From Aureococcus anophagefferens (taxonomy: Eukaryota > Sar > Pelagophyceae > Pelagomonadales > Pelagomonadaceae), in the NCBI RefSeq assembly GCF_000186865.1, contig NW_008705570.1:1420330-1484329 (forward strand): DNA of 64,000 nt, given 5' to 3'. The position numbers and the translations under genes were made by a program. This document shows positions 1 through 9,608 of the stretch, in pieces. Position 1 is the first letter of the stretch. Every line of letters starts with the position of its first letter. The notes beneath the pieces were generated by a model. That model had not been told where the DNA came from. It saw nothing but the letters and a program-made list of their open reading frames with translations, and ran no database searches.

Positions 1-2
1 GC

Positions 3-77
3 GACGTCGTCCGCGACAGCGCCGACTGGTTCGTCACGGACTTCGCCGACGTCGTCGCCGCGCTCGACGCGCCCTAG
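3..77 (+). CDS. 3' end of an unidentified gene, cut by the window edge
   Basis: The first 25 codons read on the plus strand form a protein-like C-terminus (DWFVTDFADVVAAL) closed by TAG at 75-77. The piece is too short to identify. It converges on the LRR gene, whose minus-strand frame runs on to 34, so the two coding regions would overlap by about 44 bp unless the LRR protein ends earlier through an unseen splice. Reality of the reading frame is inferred only from amino-acid composition. Confidence 0.45.
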   Translation, partial: DVVRDSADWFVTDFADVVAALDAP

Positions 78-2949
78 GCGCCCGACCTCGCCATCCGTAA
101 CTCAGGACACATGAGGCACAGAAGATGCTGTCGATGAAGAAGTCGACCGTCGCGTCGTCGTCGAAGCCGGCGAGCATGTCGATGCGATTCCCCTCGACGC
201 TGTCGTCGTCGCCGAGCATGCGCGCGTGGGTGACGAGCTCGACCCAGTCGCACTCGGCGGCGGCGAGGTCGAGGCCGCCGCGGAGCGTCGCGTTGCAGCA
301 GAGCTCCGTCCCGACGAGGAAGACGTCGGACAGGTGCTCGAGGTGCGCCATCGACGGCGGCAGGCCGTCGAGGCGCCGGTTCTCCGCGAGCACCGCGATC
401 TCGAGGCTCGCGAGGCGATCCGCCGGCAGCGCGGCGAGGTCGTTGGCGCTGAGATCCAGATATCTCAGGGACGCGAGCTCGGCGAAGGACGGCGGCAGGC
501 GTTCGAGGGCGTTGTACTTCAGATCGAGCGTCTCGAGGCTCGCCAGCCCGCCGAAGGAGCCCGGGAGCTCGACGAGCCCGTTCTCGATCGCGCTCGGGGT
601 CTCGAGCGAGGCGAGATCGCCGAGCGAGTCCGGGAAGCTCGTGAGCTCGTTCATGTCGAGCACGAGCGTCGCGAGCGCCGCGAGGTCGCCGATGGACTCC
701 GGGAGCGCGCTCAGATCGTTCGAGGCGAGCTCGAGGCGCTCGAGGCTCGCGAGGCCGGCGATGCTCTCGGGGAGCGTCTGGAGACGGTTCCCCCGGGCCT
801 CCAACACCTTGAGTTCGGACAGCGCGCCGATGGAGTCGGGCAGCGACGCCAGGAGGTTGTACGAGAGATCCAGGTACTCGAGCGCGTCGAGGCCGCCGCA
901 CGACTCGGGCAGCGCCTCGAGCGCGGCGCGGGTCACGACGAGGCTCTCCAGCGTCGGCGCCACGCTCCGGCCCAGGGAGCTCGGCAGCGCCGTGATGGAC
1001 TGGGCCCGGACCTCGAGGTACCTACGCGGCCGCGTCGGCGAGTCGACGCGAGCGTCCCGCGGCGCGGGGCGGCGCTTGACGTTGAAGAATCGCGTGGACA
1101 GCTCGTCCGGGAAGTCGCCCGACGCGTCTTCGCCATCGTCGAGCTCGTACTTGTAGCCGCCGTCGAGGACGAAGTGGCCCCGGTCGTTCTTGAAGAGGTC
1201 GGAGACGCCGTCGGAAAGTAAAGCCTCCTTCGGCGCGAACTTGGGCGAGACGATGGGCGCGGTGCAGTAGTGGTGGCCCCAGAGCGTCGTGACGACGGCG
1301 CTCTCCGCCGTCCGGCCATCGCCCGCGCGCCGCCGGAGGGTCTGAGACGCCAGGTTGACGACGCCGCACTCCGAGTCGACGAACGAGTCGAGCGCCGCGC
1401 CGCCGGCGAGCTCGAAGAGCAGGGTCGCCGTGTTGCCCCAGGGCGGCCAGTAGGCGAGCCCGGCCTCCGACGCGGCGAGCGCCGCGACGGTCTCCGCGGA
1501 CTCGACGAGGCCCCGGCCGCGCCACTCCCAGTCGAAGGTGATCTCCTCGCAGTCGCGCTTCACGGCGCGGTAACCGTCGTCCCGCCGCGTCGCCGTCGCC
1601 AACATCGCCGTCGTGTAGGCGGCGGCGGCGGCGCTGCCGAGGACGACGGCCGCGGCCGCGGCCGCGCGGCCGCGGCTCGCGGCCGGCGGGCGCCCCTTCG
1701 CCGGCGGGCTCCCCTTGGCGCCGCCGTCGTCGACGGCGTAGGGCGCGACCCGGGCCGCGGAGCGCGCGGCGAGCGTCGCGTCGCGGAGGGCCCCCGGCGC
1801 GTGGAGTACGAAGGGCACGACGGGCAGCGCGGACAGCGCGACGTCCGCGAGTGAGCTGGACACGAGCACCGCGGGCAGCGCGGCGTCGTCGACGATGCGC
1901 GCCGTGCGCCGCGACGCCGCGAGGGCCGCGCCGAGCGCCCAGAACGTGTAGCCGAGCTCGAGGAGGCCGTCGACGAGCGCGTGCGCGAGGTCGACGTCCA
2001 CGACGGCGACGAGCGTCGCCGTGAGCGCGCAGTTGACCGCGAGGAGCCACGCCAAACCGCCGACGGCGAGGCCGCCGTCGCCGACGACGGCCATGGCCGC
2101 GGCGAGCTCGTGGTAGGCCCGCGAGTCGCGGCCGTGGAGCGCGACGAGGATCGGGTCCAGCGAGCTCCAGCGGAGGACCTGGTACGACTGCGCGCCGACC
2201 TCGAGGGCCTCAAAAACCAACGTCTGCAGCACCTGGGACCGCGTCCCGAGCGCGTACAAAACGAGCACGACGAGCGCCGACCCGACGCCGACGCCCGCGG
2301 ACGGGCCCGAGCCGCCGCCGACGACGAACGCCGCGACGATGGCGCACACGAGGAAGCCGATCTCGACGGCGTCGCTCCCCGCGGCCTCGACGAGGCGGTC
2401 GCGCGCGCGACGCCACGGCGACGGCGCGTCCCGCGCCGCCGCGCCGGGGAAGTAGAAGGACCGCCAGCGCAGCGTCGCGTCCATGACGACCTTCGCGCAC
2501 CAGCCGCAGAGGACGAGGTAGACGGCCGCGGCGACCAAGACCTCCCAGGTGTCGTGGTGGTACAGGCGCAGCAACCGCGCGTACTTGTAGTTGTCGCTGT
2601 GCTCGAAGTCGTAGGCCGGCCGCGGCGTCCATTCGACGGCCGCGTAGCCCGCCGCGACGCCGGACACGTCGAAGCCCGCTTTCCCCCACGACTCGACGCG
2701 CCTGGCCTCCCACGTCGACCGGTGGGCGCTGCTGTAGGCCTAGAGCTGGATCGCGTTGACGCCCAGCCAGGCCATGGCCGCGCCGACGAGGCCGAAGAGC
2801 ACGGGCGCGGCGAGCCCCATCCAGCCGAGCTCGGACCAGAACGATCCGGCGGCGCTCCGCACCTCGACGTCTGCGCCCGTGTCATCATCATCGGGCGCGA
2901 TCTTGCGCGCGGGCACCGCTTCCGTGTCGGCGCCCGCGTCGGCGGCCAT
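34..2949 (-). CDS. Membrane protein with C-terminal leucine-rich repeats
   Basis: The main open frame (down from 2667) has several hydrophobic segments in its first half and, in its last third, about eight LRR units of roughly 23 residues with the pattern LPxSIGxLxxLxxLxLxxN. This suits a membrane-anchored protein with a ligand- or partner-binding LRR domain; no kinase or other effector domain is seen. The likely N-terminus lies upstream: an ATG at 2947-2949 opens a same-frame segment with a hydrophobic stretch (LGWMGLAAPVLFGLVGAAM), interrupted only by TAG at 2740-2742. That TAG could be the AG end of a very short intron (GC donors in the right phase lie 33-42 nt upstream) or a sequence error. 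Splicing is unresolved. The arginine-rich tail overlaps the convergent gene end at 77. Confidence 0.75.
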
Positions 2950-3199
2950 CGGGCTGCCCCCGCGCGTAGCAACGCAGCAGCCCGCTGTATTCCCGCTTCG
3001 ATCCCGCTTCGGCAACGGAGTTGCGGCCAAAAGTGATGCCAACGTTAACGACTGCTGCATCTCGCCGAGCTCGGATCGGATGGAGGAAGCGACTGCTCCG
3101 GGGGCTCCGGAGGAAGTGGTGGCTCCGGAGGCTCTTGAGGCGACGAGCTGGTTGGGCCCGGCCGGCGGGCGCGCCCGCTAAAGACCACAAAAACCGACG

Positions 3200-3997
3200 T
3201 TACGCGCGCGCCTCCGCGTCGAGCAGCGCGAGCCACCGCTCGGAGCGCGATTTCGCGTCCGCGCCCTCGGGCAGGCCGCGGACGATGTCCGCGAGCCAGT
3301 CCCGGTGGTGCTCGACGTAGGACCGCCGCGCCGCGCTCGCCGTCGGCGCGCCGACGAGCAGCGCCGCCTCGCCCGGCGGTCTCCGGTCGTCGCCGTCGCC
3401 GCGCCGCTCGGCGCGGAGCGTCACGAGGACGCGGCGGCCCGTGCGCCGGAGCCGCGCGCCGTTGTCGTCGAGCCACAGCTCCTCGGCGACGTCGTAGCCC
3501 CGCGCCCAGAGCGTCGACCGCAGGTCCCGCGCGTGCGCGATGTGCTGCTGCGTCGGCTGGACGACGAAGCGCCGCGGCGGCGCGCCGGCGTCGCACGCGG
3601 CGTCGATTAAGCGCGCGGCCGTGCGCGCGCCGACGCCCGCGACGATCGCCGTCTCGCACCAGGGCAGCGCCGCGTCCCTCGCGACGGCCGCGACGCCGTC
3701 GCCCAAAAGGAAGGCCTCGGCCGCGACGCCGCGGTCCGCGAAGTGGCGCACGGCGTTCCGCAGGGGCGTCTCGGCGATGTCGACGGCGACGACGCGGCGG
3801 CCGAGGCTCGCGAGCTCCGCGGCGAGGTAGCCGTGGTCGCAGCAGACGTCGGCGACGAGGCCGCGCGGCGCCGCGCCGCACGACCAGGGCCGCTGCGCGA
3901 GGGTGAGGGCGTGCGTGAGCCGCTCGCTCAGCGCTGCGGCGCGCGCGAGCGCCCCGGCGGCGACGACGGCGACGCGCAGGGATATGACGGCGCGCAT
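3200..3997 (-). CDS. TrmK-like tRNA (adenine-N1)-methyltransferase (COG2384 family)
   Basis: The 265-residue protein carries an S-adenosylmethionine-binding motif (ADVCCDHGYLAAELA, about residues 49-63) equivalent to the DxGxDHxxLP motif of bacterial TrmK, which methylates adenine 22 of tRNA at N1. A later VVQP segment matches the family's conserved QP motif. I chose the ATG at 3997 because MRAVISLRVAVVAAGALARAA gives a plausible organelle-targeting leader; an in-frame start at 4129 would add 44 unrelated residues. The family is mainly bacterial, so an organellar tRNA target is likely (inference). It diverges from the small beta-barrel gene at about 4.1 kb. Confidence 0.75.
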   Translation of the reverse strand: MRAVISLRVAVVAAGALARAAALSERLTHALTLAQRPWSCGAAPRGLVADVCCDHGYLAAELASLGRRVVAVDIAETPLRNAVRHFADRGVAAEAFLLGDGVAAVARDAALPWCETAIVAGVGARTAARLIDAACDAGAPPRRFVVQPTQQHIAHARDLRSTLWARGYDVAEELWLDDNGARLRRTGRRVLVTLRAERRGDGDDRRPPGEAALLVGAPTASAARRSYVEHHRDWLADIVRGLPEGADAKSRSERWLALLDAEARA

Positions 3998-4106
3998 CGA
4001 GGCGATGGGCGGGCACCTAGCAGTCCTGAATGTGCTCCATTGAGGCGTCCATTGCTGCGAATTTGATGCACCTGCAGAGTGATGTGCATCGTGCAGTGAT
4101 GACACG

Positions 4107-4152
4107 CCCCCCCCAATAATGGCTGCCATCGTCGACGCGCCCCCAATAATGG
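4107..4152 (+). repeat. Short direct repeat CCCCCAATAATGG
   Basis: The 13-mer CCCCCAATAATGG occurs at 4110-4122 and 4140-4152, exactly 30 bp apart. Both copies contain an ATG. The second (4149-4151) would enter the downstream coding frame if one A of GGCAGTGG were absent. A small tandem duplication at the 5' end of the gene is the simplest reading. Confidence 0.6.
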
Positions 4153-4155
4153 GCA

Positions 4156-4689
4156 GTGGATGACGCCTTCCATGCGAAATGGAAGGAGCAGCGGTGGGTC
4201 GAGACCACGCGCGACGGCGATTTCGAGGGCTGCATCAAGGACATGGGCATCAACGCGGCGGGCGCCAAGATCATCAACTTCGTGTCGTCGGTGAAGACCA
4301 AGGGCGAGTTTACCCTGAAAGTCGTCGACGGTGCGCCGCTCCCCGTCGGGCGCCTCCCCGCGACACGACGCGCGTCCCTAGGTCAGTTCATCAAAATCAG
4401 ACATAACATGATGTCGGACAAGGTGGGCACGCCGAAGCCTCTCGACGCGACGACCGAGGTCGAAGACACGGACGAAGCGGGCCGCAAAATAAAGTGCGTC
4501 ACCTCCGTGAAGGAGGGCGGCGCCATCGAGGTCAAGAGCGTCTGGGTCGACACGGGGTTCATCGGCCTCGCCACCTTCGAAATCTCCGACGACGGCAAAA
4601 CGATGAAGAACACGACGACGTCCCGGAACGGCATCAGCTTCACGACGACGTGCGTCCCCGCGGAAGCGCCGACGGGCTGGTTCTCCTGA
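4156..4689 (+). CDS. Small protein resembling the fatty-acid-binding/lipocalin beta-barrel fold
   Basis: The frame encodes a small acidic protein with alternating beta-strand-like segments (FIKIRHNMM, KIKCVTSVKEGGAIEVKSVW, LATFEISDDGK). The pattern resembles cytosolic fatty-acid-binding proteins (N-terminal W, D/E-R-K-x-K-x-x-x-T, then V-x-K-x-W), but resemblance is weak and function is inference. A 51-nt GT-AG intron probably lies at 4331-4381: removing it joins KVVDG to QFIKIR and deletes a Pro/Arg-rich stretch atypical of the fold. The true start is unresolved: the frame opens with GTG at 4156 after a TAA at 4147, and ATGs at 4119 and 4149 are out of frame, so an indel or missed exon is likely. 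Confidence 0.55.
   Translation: MDDAFHAKWKEQRWVETTRDGDFEGCIKDMGINAAGAKIINFVSSVKTKGEFTLKVVDGAPLPVGRLPATRRASLGQFIKIRHNMMSDKVGTPKPLDATTEVEDTDEAGRKIKCVTSVKEGGAIEVKSVWVDTGFIGLATFEISDDGKTMKNTTTSRNGISFTTTCVPAEAPTGWFS
4331..4381 (+). other. Probable 51-nt GT-AG intron
   Basis: It begins GTGCGC and ends CCCTAG; the downstream exon begins GTCAGT, repeating the donor GT. Length is a multiple of three and it has no stop, so retention would only insert 17 residues; it is called from protein composition. Confidence 0.55.
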
Positions 4690-4747
4690 GCGTGCCCGAG
4701 GCGCGTCGAGCCCCCGGGCGCGCCGCGCGTCCCCCCAGAACCGTTAC

Positions 4748-6377
4748 CTACGCGTGCGTCTGGACCCTCCGGCTGTCGAAGGCCGTCGACGGCCCGTAGC
4801 GCCAGGCGGGCATCTCGACGTGGTCGCCCCAGCCGACCTCGCCGACGCCGGCGACGCGCTTGTAGGCCCGGGCGACGTAGTCCGGGACGACGTGCGTCAC
4901 GTCGGGCCGCCGCTCGTTGTGCTCGTAGAACGAGCTCCAGCCGCAGACGTAGCGCGCCGGGAAGCGCGACCCGTCGAAGACCAATAACGGCCCCTTTGCG
5001 TGGGGGAAGTCGCCCGCGGCGACCGTCGTCAGGCGCACGCGCCGCTCCGACGGGTACGCGAGGCACGGCTGCAGGTAGCGGACGCCGTCGTGCGTCGCGT
5101 CCCAGCCGAAGTGCGTGTGGCCGAAGACGTGGACGTCGGGTTTTAATTCCGCGACGCGGTCGCCGAGGAACCGCGACCCGACGGCCTTGTTGAGCGCGGG
5201 GACGTAGAGGAACCGCTTCTCCGGCACGAGCTCGATGCGGGGCACGAAGTGGCTGCAGGTCACGAGCGGCGCCCCCGGGTGCGCCGCGCGCAGCGCCGCG
5301 ACGTCGTCGCTCAGGGGCCCGTTCGCCTCGTCGAAGAATCGCGCGACGGATTCGTCCGTCATGTCCAGGCCTGGGCAGGAAAAGGGTGATTCAACGTCGC
5401 TTCAACGTGAGTGTTCTGCGCGCGCGCGTTCCGGAAAAGCATCCACGCTTCGAGGCCGTTCCGAGAGATGATCGCTCGTCCAAAGATCAGCCAAAACGAG
5501 TGGAAAACGGCCGAGATAGGAGGCTTTGAAGTTGGGAATTTCGCTCTCTTGTCCTGCCCTGGTCCAGGCCCGGGAAGGCGCAGCGGTAGTAGTCCGACAT
5601 GCACTGCTCGGCTTTGGGCAGGTTCTCCCAGCCCGTCACGTCGGGCTCCGTGTCCCAGGACTGGTGGTGCCAGCTCAGGATCGGCGCGACGACGCAGCCC
5701 GAAAAGTACGCCGGGCGCGTGTGCACGTGCAGCGACGCGCAGAGCCGGTCGATGGCCTCGCGCTTCTCCGCCGCGGACGCGAAGGCCTCGCCGCGCTCCT
5801 TCCAGAGGTCGTGGTTGCCGACCACGAACGCCACGGACGCGAAGCTCGCCGCGCAGAGCTCGAGCGTCTTCCGGAGGACGGAGAGCCGCGACGACACGTC
5901 GCCCGCGACGATGAGGCCGTCGCGGCGGAACCGGCCACCGCCCAGCGTCTTCGCGAGCCAGTCCCAGTTCTCCGCGTGGTCCGTGTGCAGGTCGCTGATC
6001 GCCCAGAGCCGGCCCGTCGCCGCCGGCCGCGGGCCCGCGCGGAGGCACCGCTCGGTGACGAAGCCGCGGACCGGGCTCAGGATCTCCGCGCGGACCGTGC
6101 CGTCGTGGAGCGTCACGCGGCCGCCGAGCGTCACGCGCGTGCCCGACGCGAGCTCGCCGCAGGCCGCGGACGAGAGCTCGGCGCCCGCGCGCACGCGCGC
6201 GCCGTTCTTCGAGGAGATGATGGCCTCGCGGGCCGGCTCGTCGTCCGCCGGGCTGCCCGCGTCGTCCGCGGGGCTGCCCGCGTCGGCTGCGCCGCTCGCC
6301 GGCACGCGCTGGCAGCTCCACGCCGGCGGCTGCTCCGCGCCGGCGCTGCACGGCTTGGTCCACTCGGTGGTGGCCAT
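4748..6377 (-). CDS. Calcineurin-like metallophosphoesterase, split by introner A
   Basis: Two exons (6377-5570 and 5370-4748) join to 476 residues. The metal-binding signature of calcineurin-like phosphoesterases is complete: DLHTDH (about 129-134), GD (159-160), GNHD (187-190), CSH (308-310) and GHTH (353-356). The last three residues of exon 1 and the first of exon 2 are read correctly only if the introner is removed. Residues 51-113 form a small SH3-like domain (GARVR...PVRGFV) found in three other proteins of this window. Substrate is unknown. The ATG at 6377 is the only sensible start. It diverges from the EF-hand gene across 87 bp, and its stop is 58 bp from the convergent neighbour. 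Confidence 0.88.
5371..5561 (-). mobile_element. Introner element A (191 bp), spliced as an intron
   Basis: In the transcribed (minus) sense the element starts CAGGGCAGGACAAGAG and ends TTCCTGCCCAG, giving imperfect terminal inverted repeats. It is flanked by the exact 8-bp target duplication GCCTGGAC (5562-5569 and 5363-5370 on the plus strand as GTCCAGGC). The intron is the upstream target copy plus the element (5569-5371, 199 nt): donor GC from the host duplication, acceptor CCCAG from the element. Splicing leaves one target copy and the frame F-P-G-L-D-M-T-D. The body is closely similar to elements B and C and recognisably related to D. It encodes no transposase, so it is non-autonomous. 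Confidence 0.93.
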
Positions 6378-6464
6378 GGCTGCCCGATGACAGGACTCAA
6401 CGTGGGCTCACATAACGATGTTGAAGCAGTAAAAAGCCGATGGAATGCAAGCTCTAGCCTACAC
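6378..6464. promoter_or_regulatory. 87-bp bidirectional promoter region
   Basis: This gap separates the divergent metallophosphoesterase and EF-hand genes. It holds TTGAAG at 6421-6426, 39 bp before the EF-hand ATG; the same word recurs in other upstream regions here. No TATA box is obvious. Confidence 0.35.
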
Positions 6465-8286
6465 ATGCTGGAATGGTGGTCCCAGACGGCCGACGACGCG
6501 TCGGACGGCGACGAGGAGCCGCTCGACGCGTGGCTCGCGCGGCCGATGGCGCCGGAGCGCGCGGCGCCGCAGAGCAGGCCCGCGAGGCGGCCGCTCGGGA
6601 AGCCGCGGCGGCGCGCGGCGCCTCCCGTCGAGCCGCGGCGGCGCGCGAAGCCGCCGCGGCGCGAGCAGCCTCTCGACGAGTGGCTGGCCGGCGTGGGCCT
6701 CGTGCAGGAGTCTCGCGCGGCGGCGAAACCGCCCCAGGCCTCGAAGCCCGCGAAGCGCGCGTGTCGCGAAAGCCGCGAAAGCCGCCAAGCCCGCCAAGCC
6801 GGCCAAGCCCGCCAAGCCCTTTAAGCCCTTTCAGCCCGCCGTCGCCGTCGAACCCGAGCCCGCGTCCGCGCCGATGGTGCCCCAGGGCCGCCAGAGCAAG
6901 ACGCACCTGAGCGCGACGGAGATCTCGCACGCGCGCGACGCGTTCCTGAAATTCGACCGCAACGGCGACGGCGAGATCGACGTCCACGAGGCCGCCGCGG
7001 GGCTCGGCGTGTCCTTCGACGACGCCAAGGTGCTCGTCATGGCCGTCGACGAGGACGACAGCGGCACGGTCTCCTTCTCGGAGTTTCTGATGATGCTCTG
7101 CCTGCGCGGCCACGGCGTCCACGGCGCGTGGGGCGCCGTCGCCTCGGGCGTCCGCGAGGCGGCCCACGCCTTCGACCCGAAGCAGAAGCGGGCGCTGTCG
7201 CTGCGCAAGATCCGCCACTACAGCGAGTGCTTCGCGCGCCTCGACCGCGACGGCGACGGCGAGGTCGACTCGCGCGAGATCCTGGCGGGCATGCACGTCA
7301 TGGGCCTCAAGGCGACCGCGGCGGAGGTCGAGAAGCTCATGGACCAGTTCGACGACGACGGCGGCGGGAAGCTGAACCTCTGCGAGTTCCTGATGATGCT
7401 GTCCGCGAAGCGCGGGTCCGCGTGGCAGTTCAAGATCTTGGTCGACAAGATCGCGACGAACCTGACCAAGGCCCACGACCTCTCCTGGGACGAGCGGTCC
7501 GAGGCCGTCGCCCTCTTCGCCGCCATCGACGACCGCGGCGCGAACGCCGTGTCCGGCCGCGACGTTTTAGACTACCTCCGGAACTTCGCCCGGGACGCGC
7601 GGAGCCCGACGCCGCTCGTGCGCCTCCTCGCGTCCCTGGGCCCGAACAGCGACCTCAACGAGGGCAACACGCTCGACCTGCAGGACTTCCTCACGTGGGT
7701 CGGCGACCTGAAGCACGCGGACACGACGGAGTTCTCCGAGCGGAACCGCCTGCTCACGTGGCGCAACGAGCCGAGCCCGATGAAGCGGAACGCGAGCTTC
7801 TACGCCGCGCGGTCCTGCAAGTACGCGCCCCCGCCCGCGCCCGAGGACGTGGATTGGGCGGACATGGTCGACATGCTGCCCCTGGCGACGGCGAGCGAAC
7901 GCCAAAATTTCGACGTCGCCGCGAACGGCCACCCCGCGGCGGCGCTGCTCCACCGCGGGTCCAACGGCGGCGACTCGCTGCTCCACTACTGCGCCCACGC
8001 GGGCGACGCGCGCGCCCTGGAGATCCTGCTGCGCCACGAGCCGCTCCGCGGCGCCGTCGGTGCGGTCAACGACGTCGGCCTCCACGCGTGCGCGCTGGCG
8101 CGCGACGCGGAGTGCGAGCGGCTCCTGCGGCCCTGGCTCAACTACTCCATCCAGAAGGCGGAAGCGAACCCGAAGCTCCGCGCGGACAAGGCCGACGGCT
8201 CCGCCGCCGCGGCCTACCGCCTGCGGCTCCACCGCGCCGCGAAGAAGGCCGTCTCCGCGGGGAAGCTCTTCCGGGGTAACTCCTAG
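6465..8286 (+). CDS. Four-EF-hand calcium-binding protein with ankyrin-like C-terminus (frame break near 6760)
   Basis: Four EF-hand loops are visible: DRNGDGEIDVHE, DEDDSGTVSFSE, DRDGDGEVDSRE and DDDGGGKLNLCE. The fourth has Gly where Asp/Ser is usual at position 5, so it may bind calcium weakly. The C-terminal part (DSLLHYCAHAGDARALEILL) looks like ankyrin repeats. The N-terminal region is basic and repeats the motif EEPLDAWLA / REQPLDEWLA, followed by Lys-Ala-Pro repeats. The frame starting at ATG 6465 must shift by one base near 6757-6765 to join the EF-hand frame (KPAKRA to VAKAAK). Alternatively, translation starts at the ATG at 6874 and the upstream part is not coding. A calcium-sensor role is inferred from the domains. 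Confidence 0.78.
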
Positions 8287-8317
8287 CGGCCCGCCGGCTT
8301 TCTCTAGGGGGTGAGCC

Positions 8318-9326
8318 TTAGCCCATGACGCGCTTCGGTTCCTTGCCGCGGAGCCGGAGGGACACGTTGTCGAGGACCTGGACCGCGCCGAGGCCCTCGG
8401 CCTCCATGCGCCTGCCGAAGCCGACGGCGCGCTTGAGCGCGTCCGCGTCGATCTGGGAGATGGCGCTGCCCTTCTTCCGGTCGAGCTTCTCGTACCAGAC
8501 GCAGCCGAAGCTGTTGTCGAGCATGACGCGCATGAAGCAGTGGTCGAAGCGGATGGGCCACTTGTGGGCCTTGGCGAGCGCCGGCAGCGCTTTTTTCGTG
8601 AGGCGCAGGTACTCGTCGACGAGCGTCGCGCGCGAGTCGGCCTCCGGCTCGCGCGCCGCCGGCGCGGCGGCGGCGTCGTCCGCCTTGGCCTTCCGCGGGC
8701 GCCGCGGCCGCGCCGGCGGCTCCGCCGGCTCCGCGTCCTCGGCCTTGCGCTTGCGCCGCGGCGCCGCCGCCGGCTCCGCGTCCTCGGCCCCGCGCGTGCG
8801 CCGCGGCGGCGCCGGCGCGAGGATCTCGCCGTGGCAGACGGCGACGACGGTGCGCTTCTCGTATTTCGATTGCGGATACAAGCCCCATCTGCCGTCGTCC
8901 ATGGGCACGGGGGTACATGTACTCGCGCGTGCCGAGCTCCGGCGCCTCCGTCGCCTCGCGCCAGCCGTGGCGCTCGTAGTAGGCGCGGTTCTTCTCGAGG
9001 AGCTGCGCGCGGTGCGACGCGCGGAAGCGGCCGTCGCCGAGCCACGGCGGCCGCTCCCAGCGCGTCGGCACGGCCGCGCGCGGCATCGTCGGCCCGTTGG
9101 TCTTGCCGCGCGCCTCGTAGGCCTCGAGGCACGCGTTGTAGTACGCCGCGAGCGCGTCGCGGTAGCCCCGCCACGTGCGCGCCGCGCCGTAGGCCTCGAG
9201 CTCGAAGCCGCGGCCCTCGAGCCACTCGAGGACGAAGCGCGCTTCCGTGCGCTGGTTCTGCAGGCGCTTGTCGTCCAAGCTGAGCGCGGACTGCAGGAAG
9301 TCCTCGAGGGGCAGGAAGGTCATCAT
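8318..9326 (-). CDS. MSMEG_6728/pyrimidine-dimer-glycosylase-like protein with C-terminal extension (frame break at 8909-8913)
   Basis: The N-terminal half (MMTFLPLEDFLQSALSLDDK, then TWRGYRDALAAYYNACLEAY and a LGDGRF-ASHRAQLL segment) matches the MSMEG_6728 family, some of whose bacterial members are annotated as pyrimidine dimer DNA glycosylases. The bacterial domain ends near YVWPV; here the frame breaks at a run of five G (8909-8913), and dropping one base gives YMYPV followed by MDDGRWGLYPQ. The C-terminal half has a basic Pro/Ala/Lys-rich linker and a conserved-looking domain with WPIRFDHCFMRVMLDNSFG that I do not recognise. Role in DNA repair is inference. The gene ends 31 bp from the convergent EF-hand gene. 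Confidence 0.7.
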
Positions 9327-9340
9327 CTTAGAGCTGCGCG

Positions 9341-9500
9341 CTGCGAGGCGTCGGTGCACGAGCAATGCGTGTGTCGCGGTTGACGGCGGTGGCGGCTGCG
9401 CTCTGCGAGGCGTCGGTGCAAGAGCAATGCGTGTCGCGTCTGCGCGAGGCGTCGGAATGCGTGTGTCGCGGTTGACGACGCGGTGCGACGGCGGTGGCGA
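9341..9500. repeat. Three degenerate tandem copies in an intergenic region
   Basis: The core GCGAGGCGTCGG, usually followed by (TGCA)GAGCAATGCGTGTGTCGCGGTTGACG, occurs near 9343, 9405 and 9444 with varying spacers. The repeats lie upstream of the MSMEG_6728-like gene and downstream of the RNA methyltransferase gene. No gene is visible in the 282-bp gap. Confidence 0.6.
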
Positions 9501-9608
9501 CGGTGCTTCCTTCGGCCGCCACCTCACCAGTTGGTGCTCCTTCGAAGCTTCGAATGATGAAGCGACCGAGCACTCCGCACGATAAAAAAGCTTCTAAAGA
9601 AAAAGCTC

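Noticed and set aside
4108..4155. Tiny 26-28-nt intron joining ATG 4119 to the small beta-barrel protein
   Set aside because: The pieces would give a pleasing MAAIVDAFHAKW, but the length is far below other introns here and the boundaries are not GT/GC-AG.
5487..6377. Metallophosphoesterase exon 1 read straight through the introner as a complete 296-residue protein
   Set aside because: The tail after FPGLDQ is introner sequence, the SH and GHTH metal ligands lie in the second exon, and splicing restores them in frame.
9341..9500. CRISPR array
   Set aside because: Only three degenerate units with unequal spacers and no cas genes; simple intergenic duplication.
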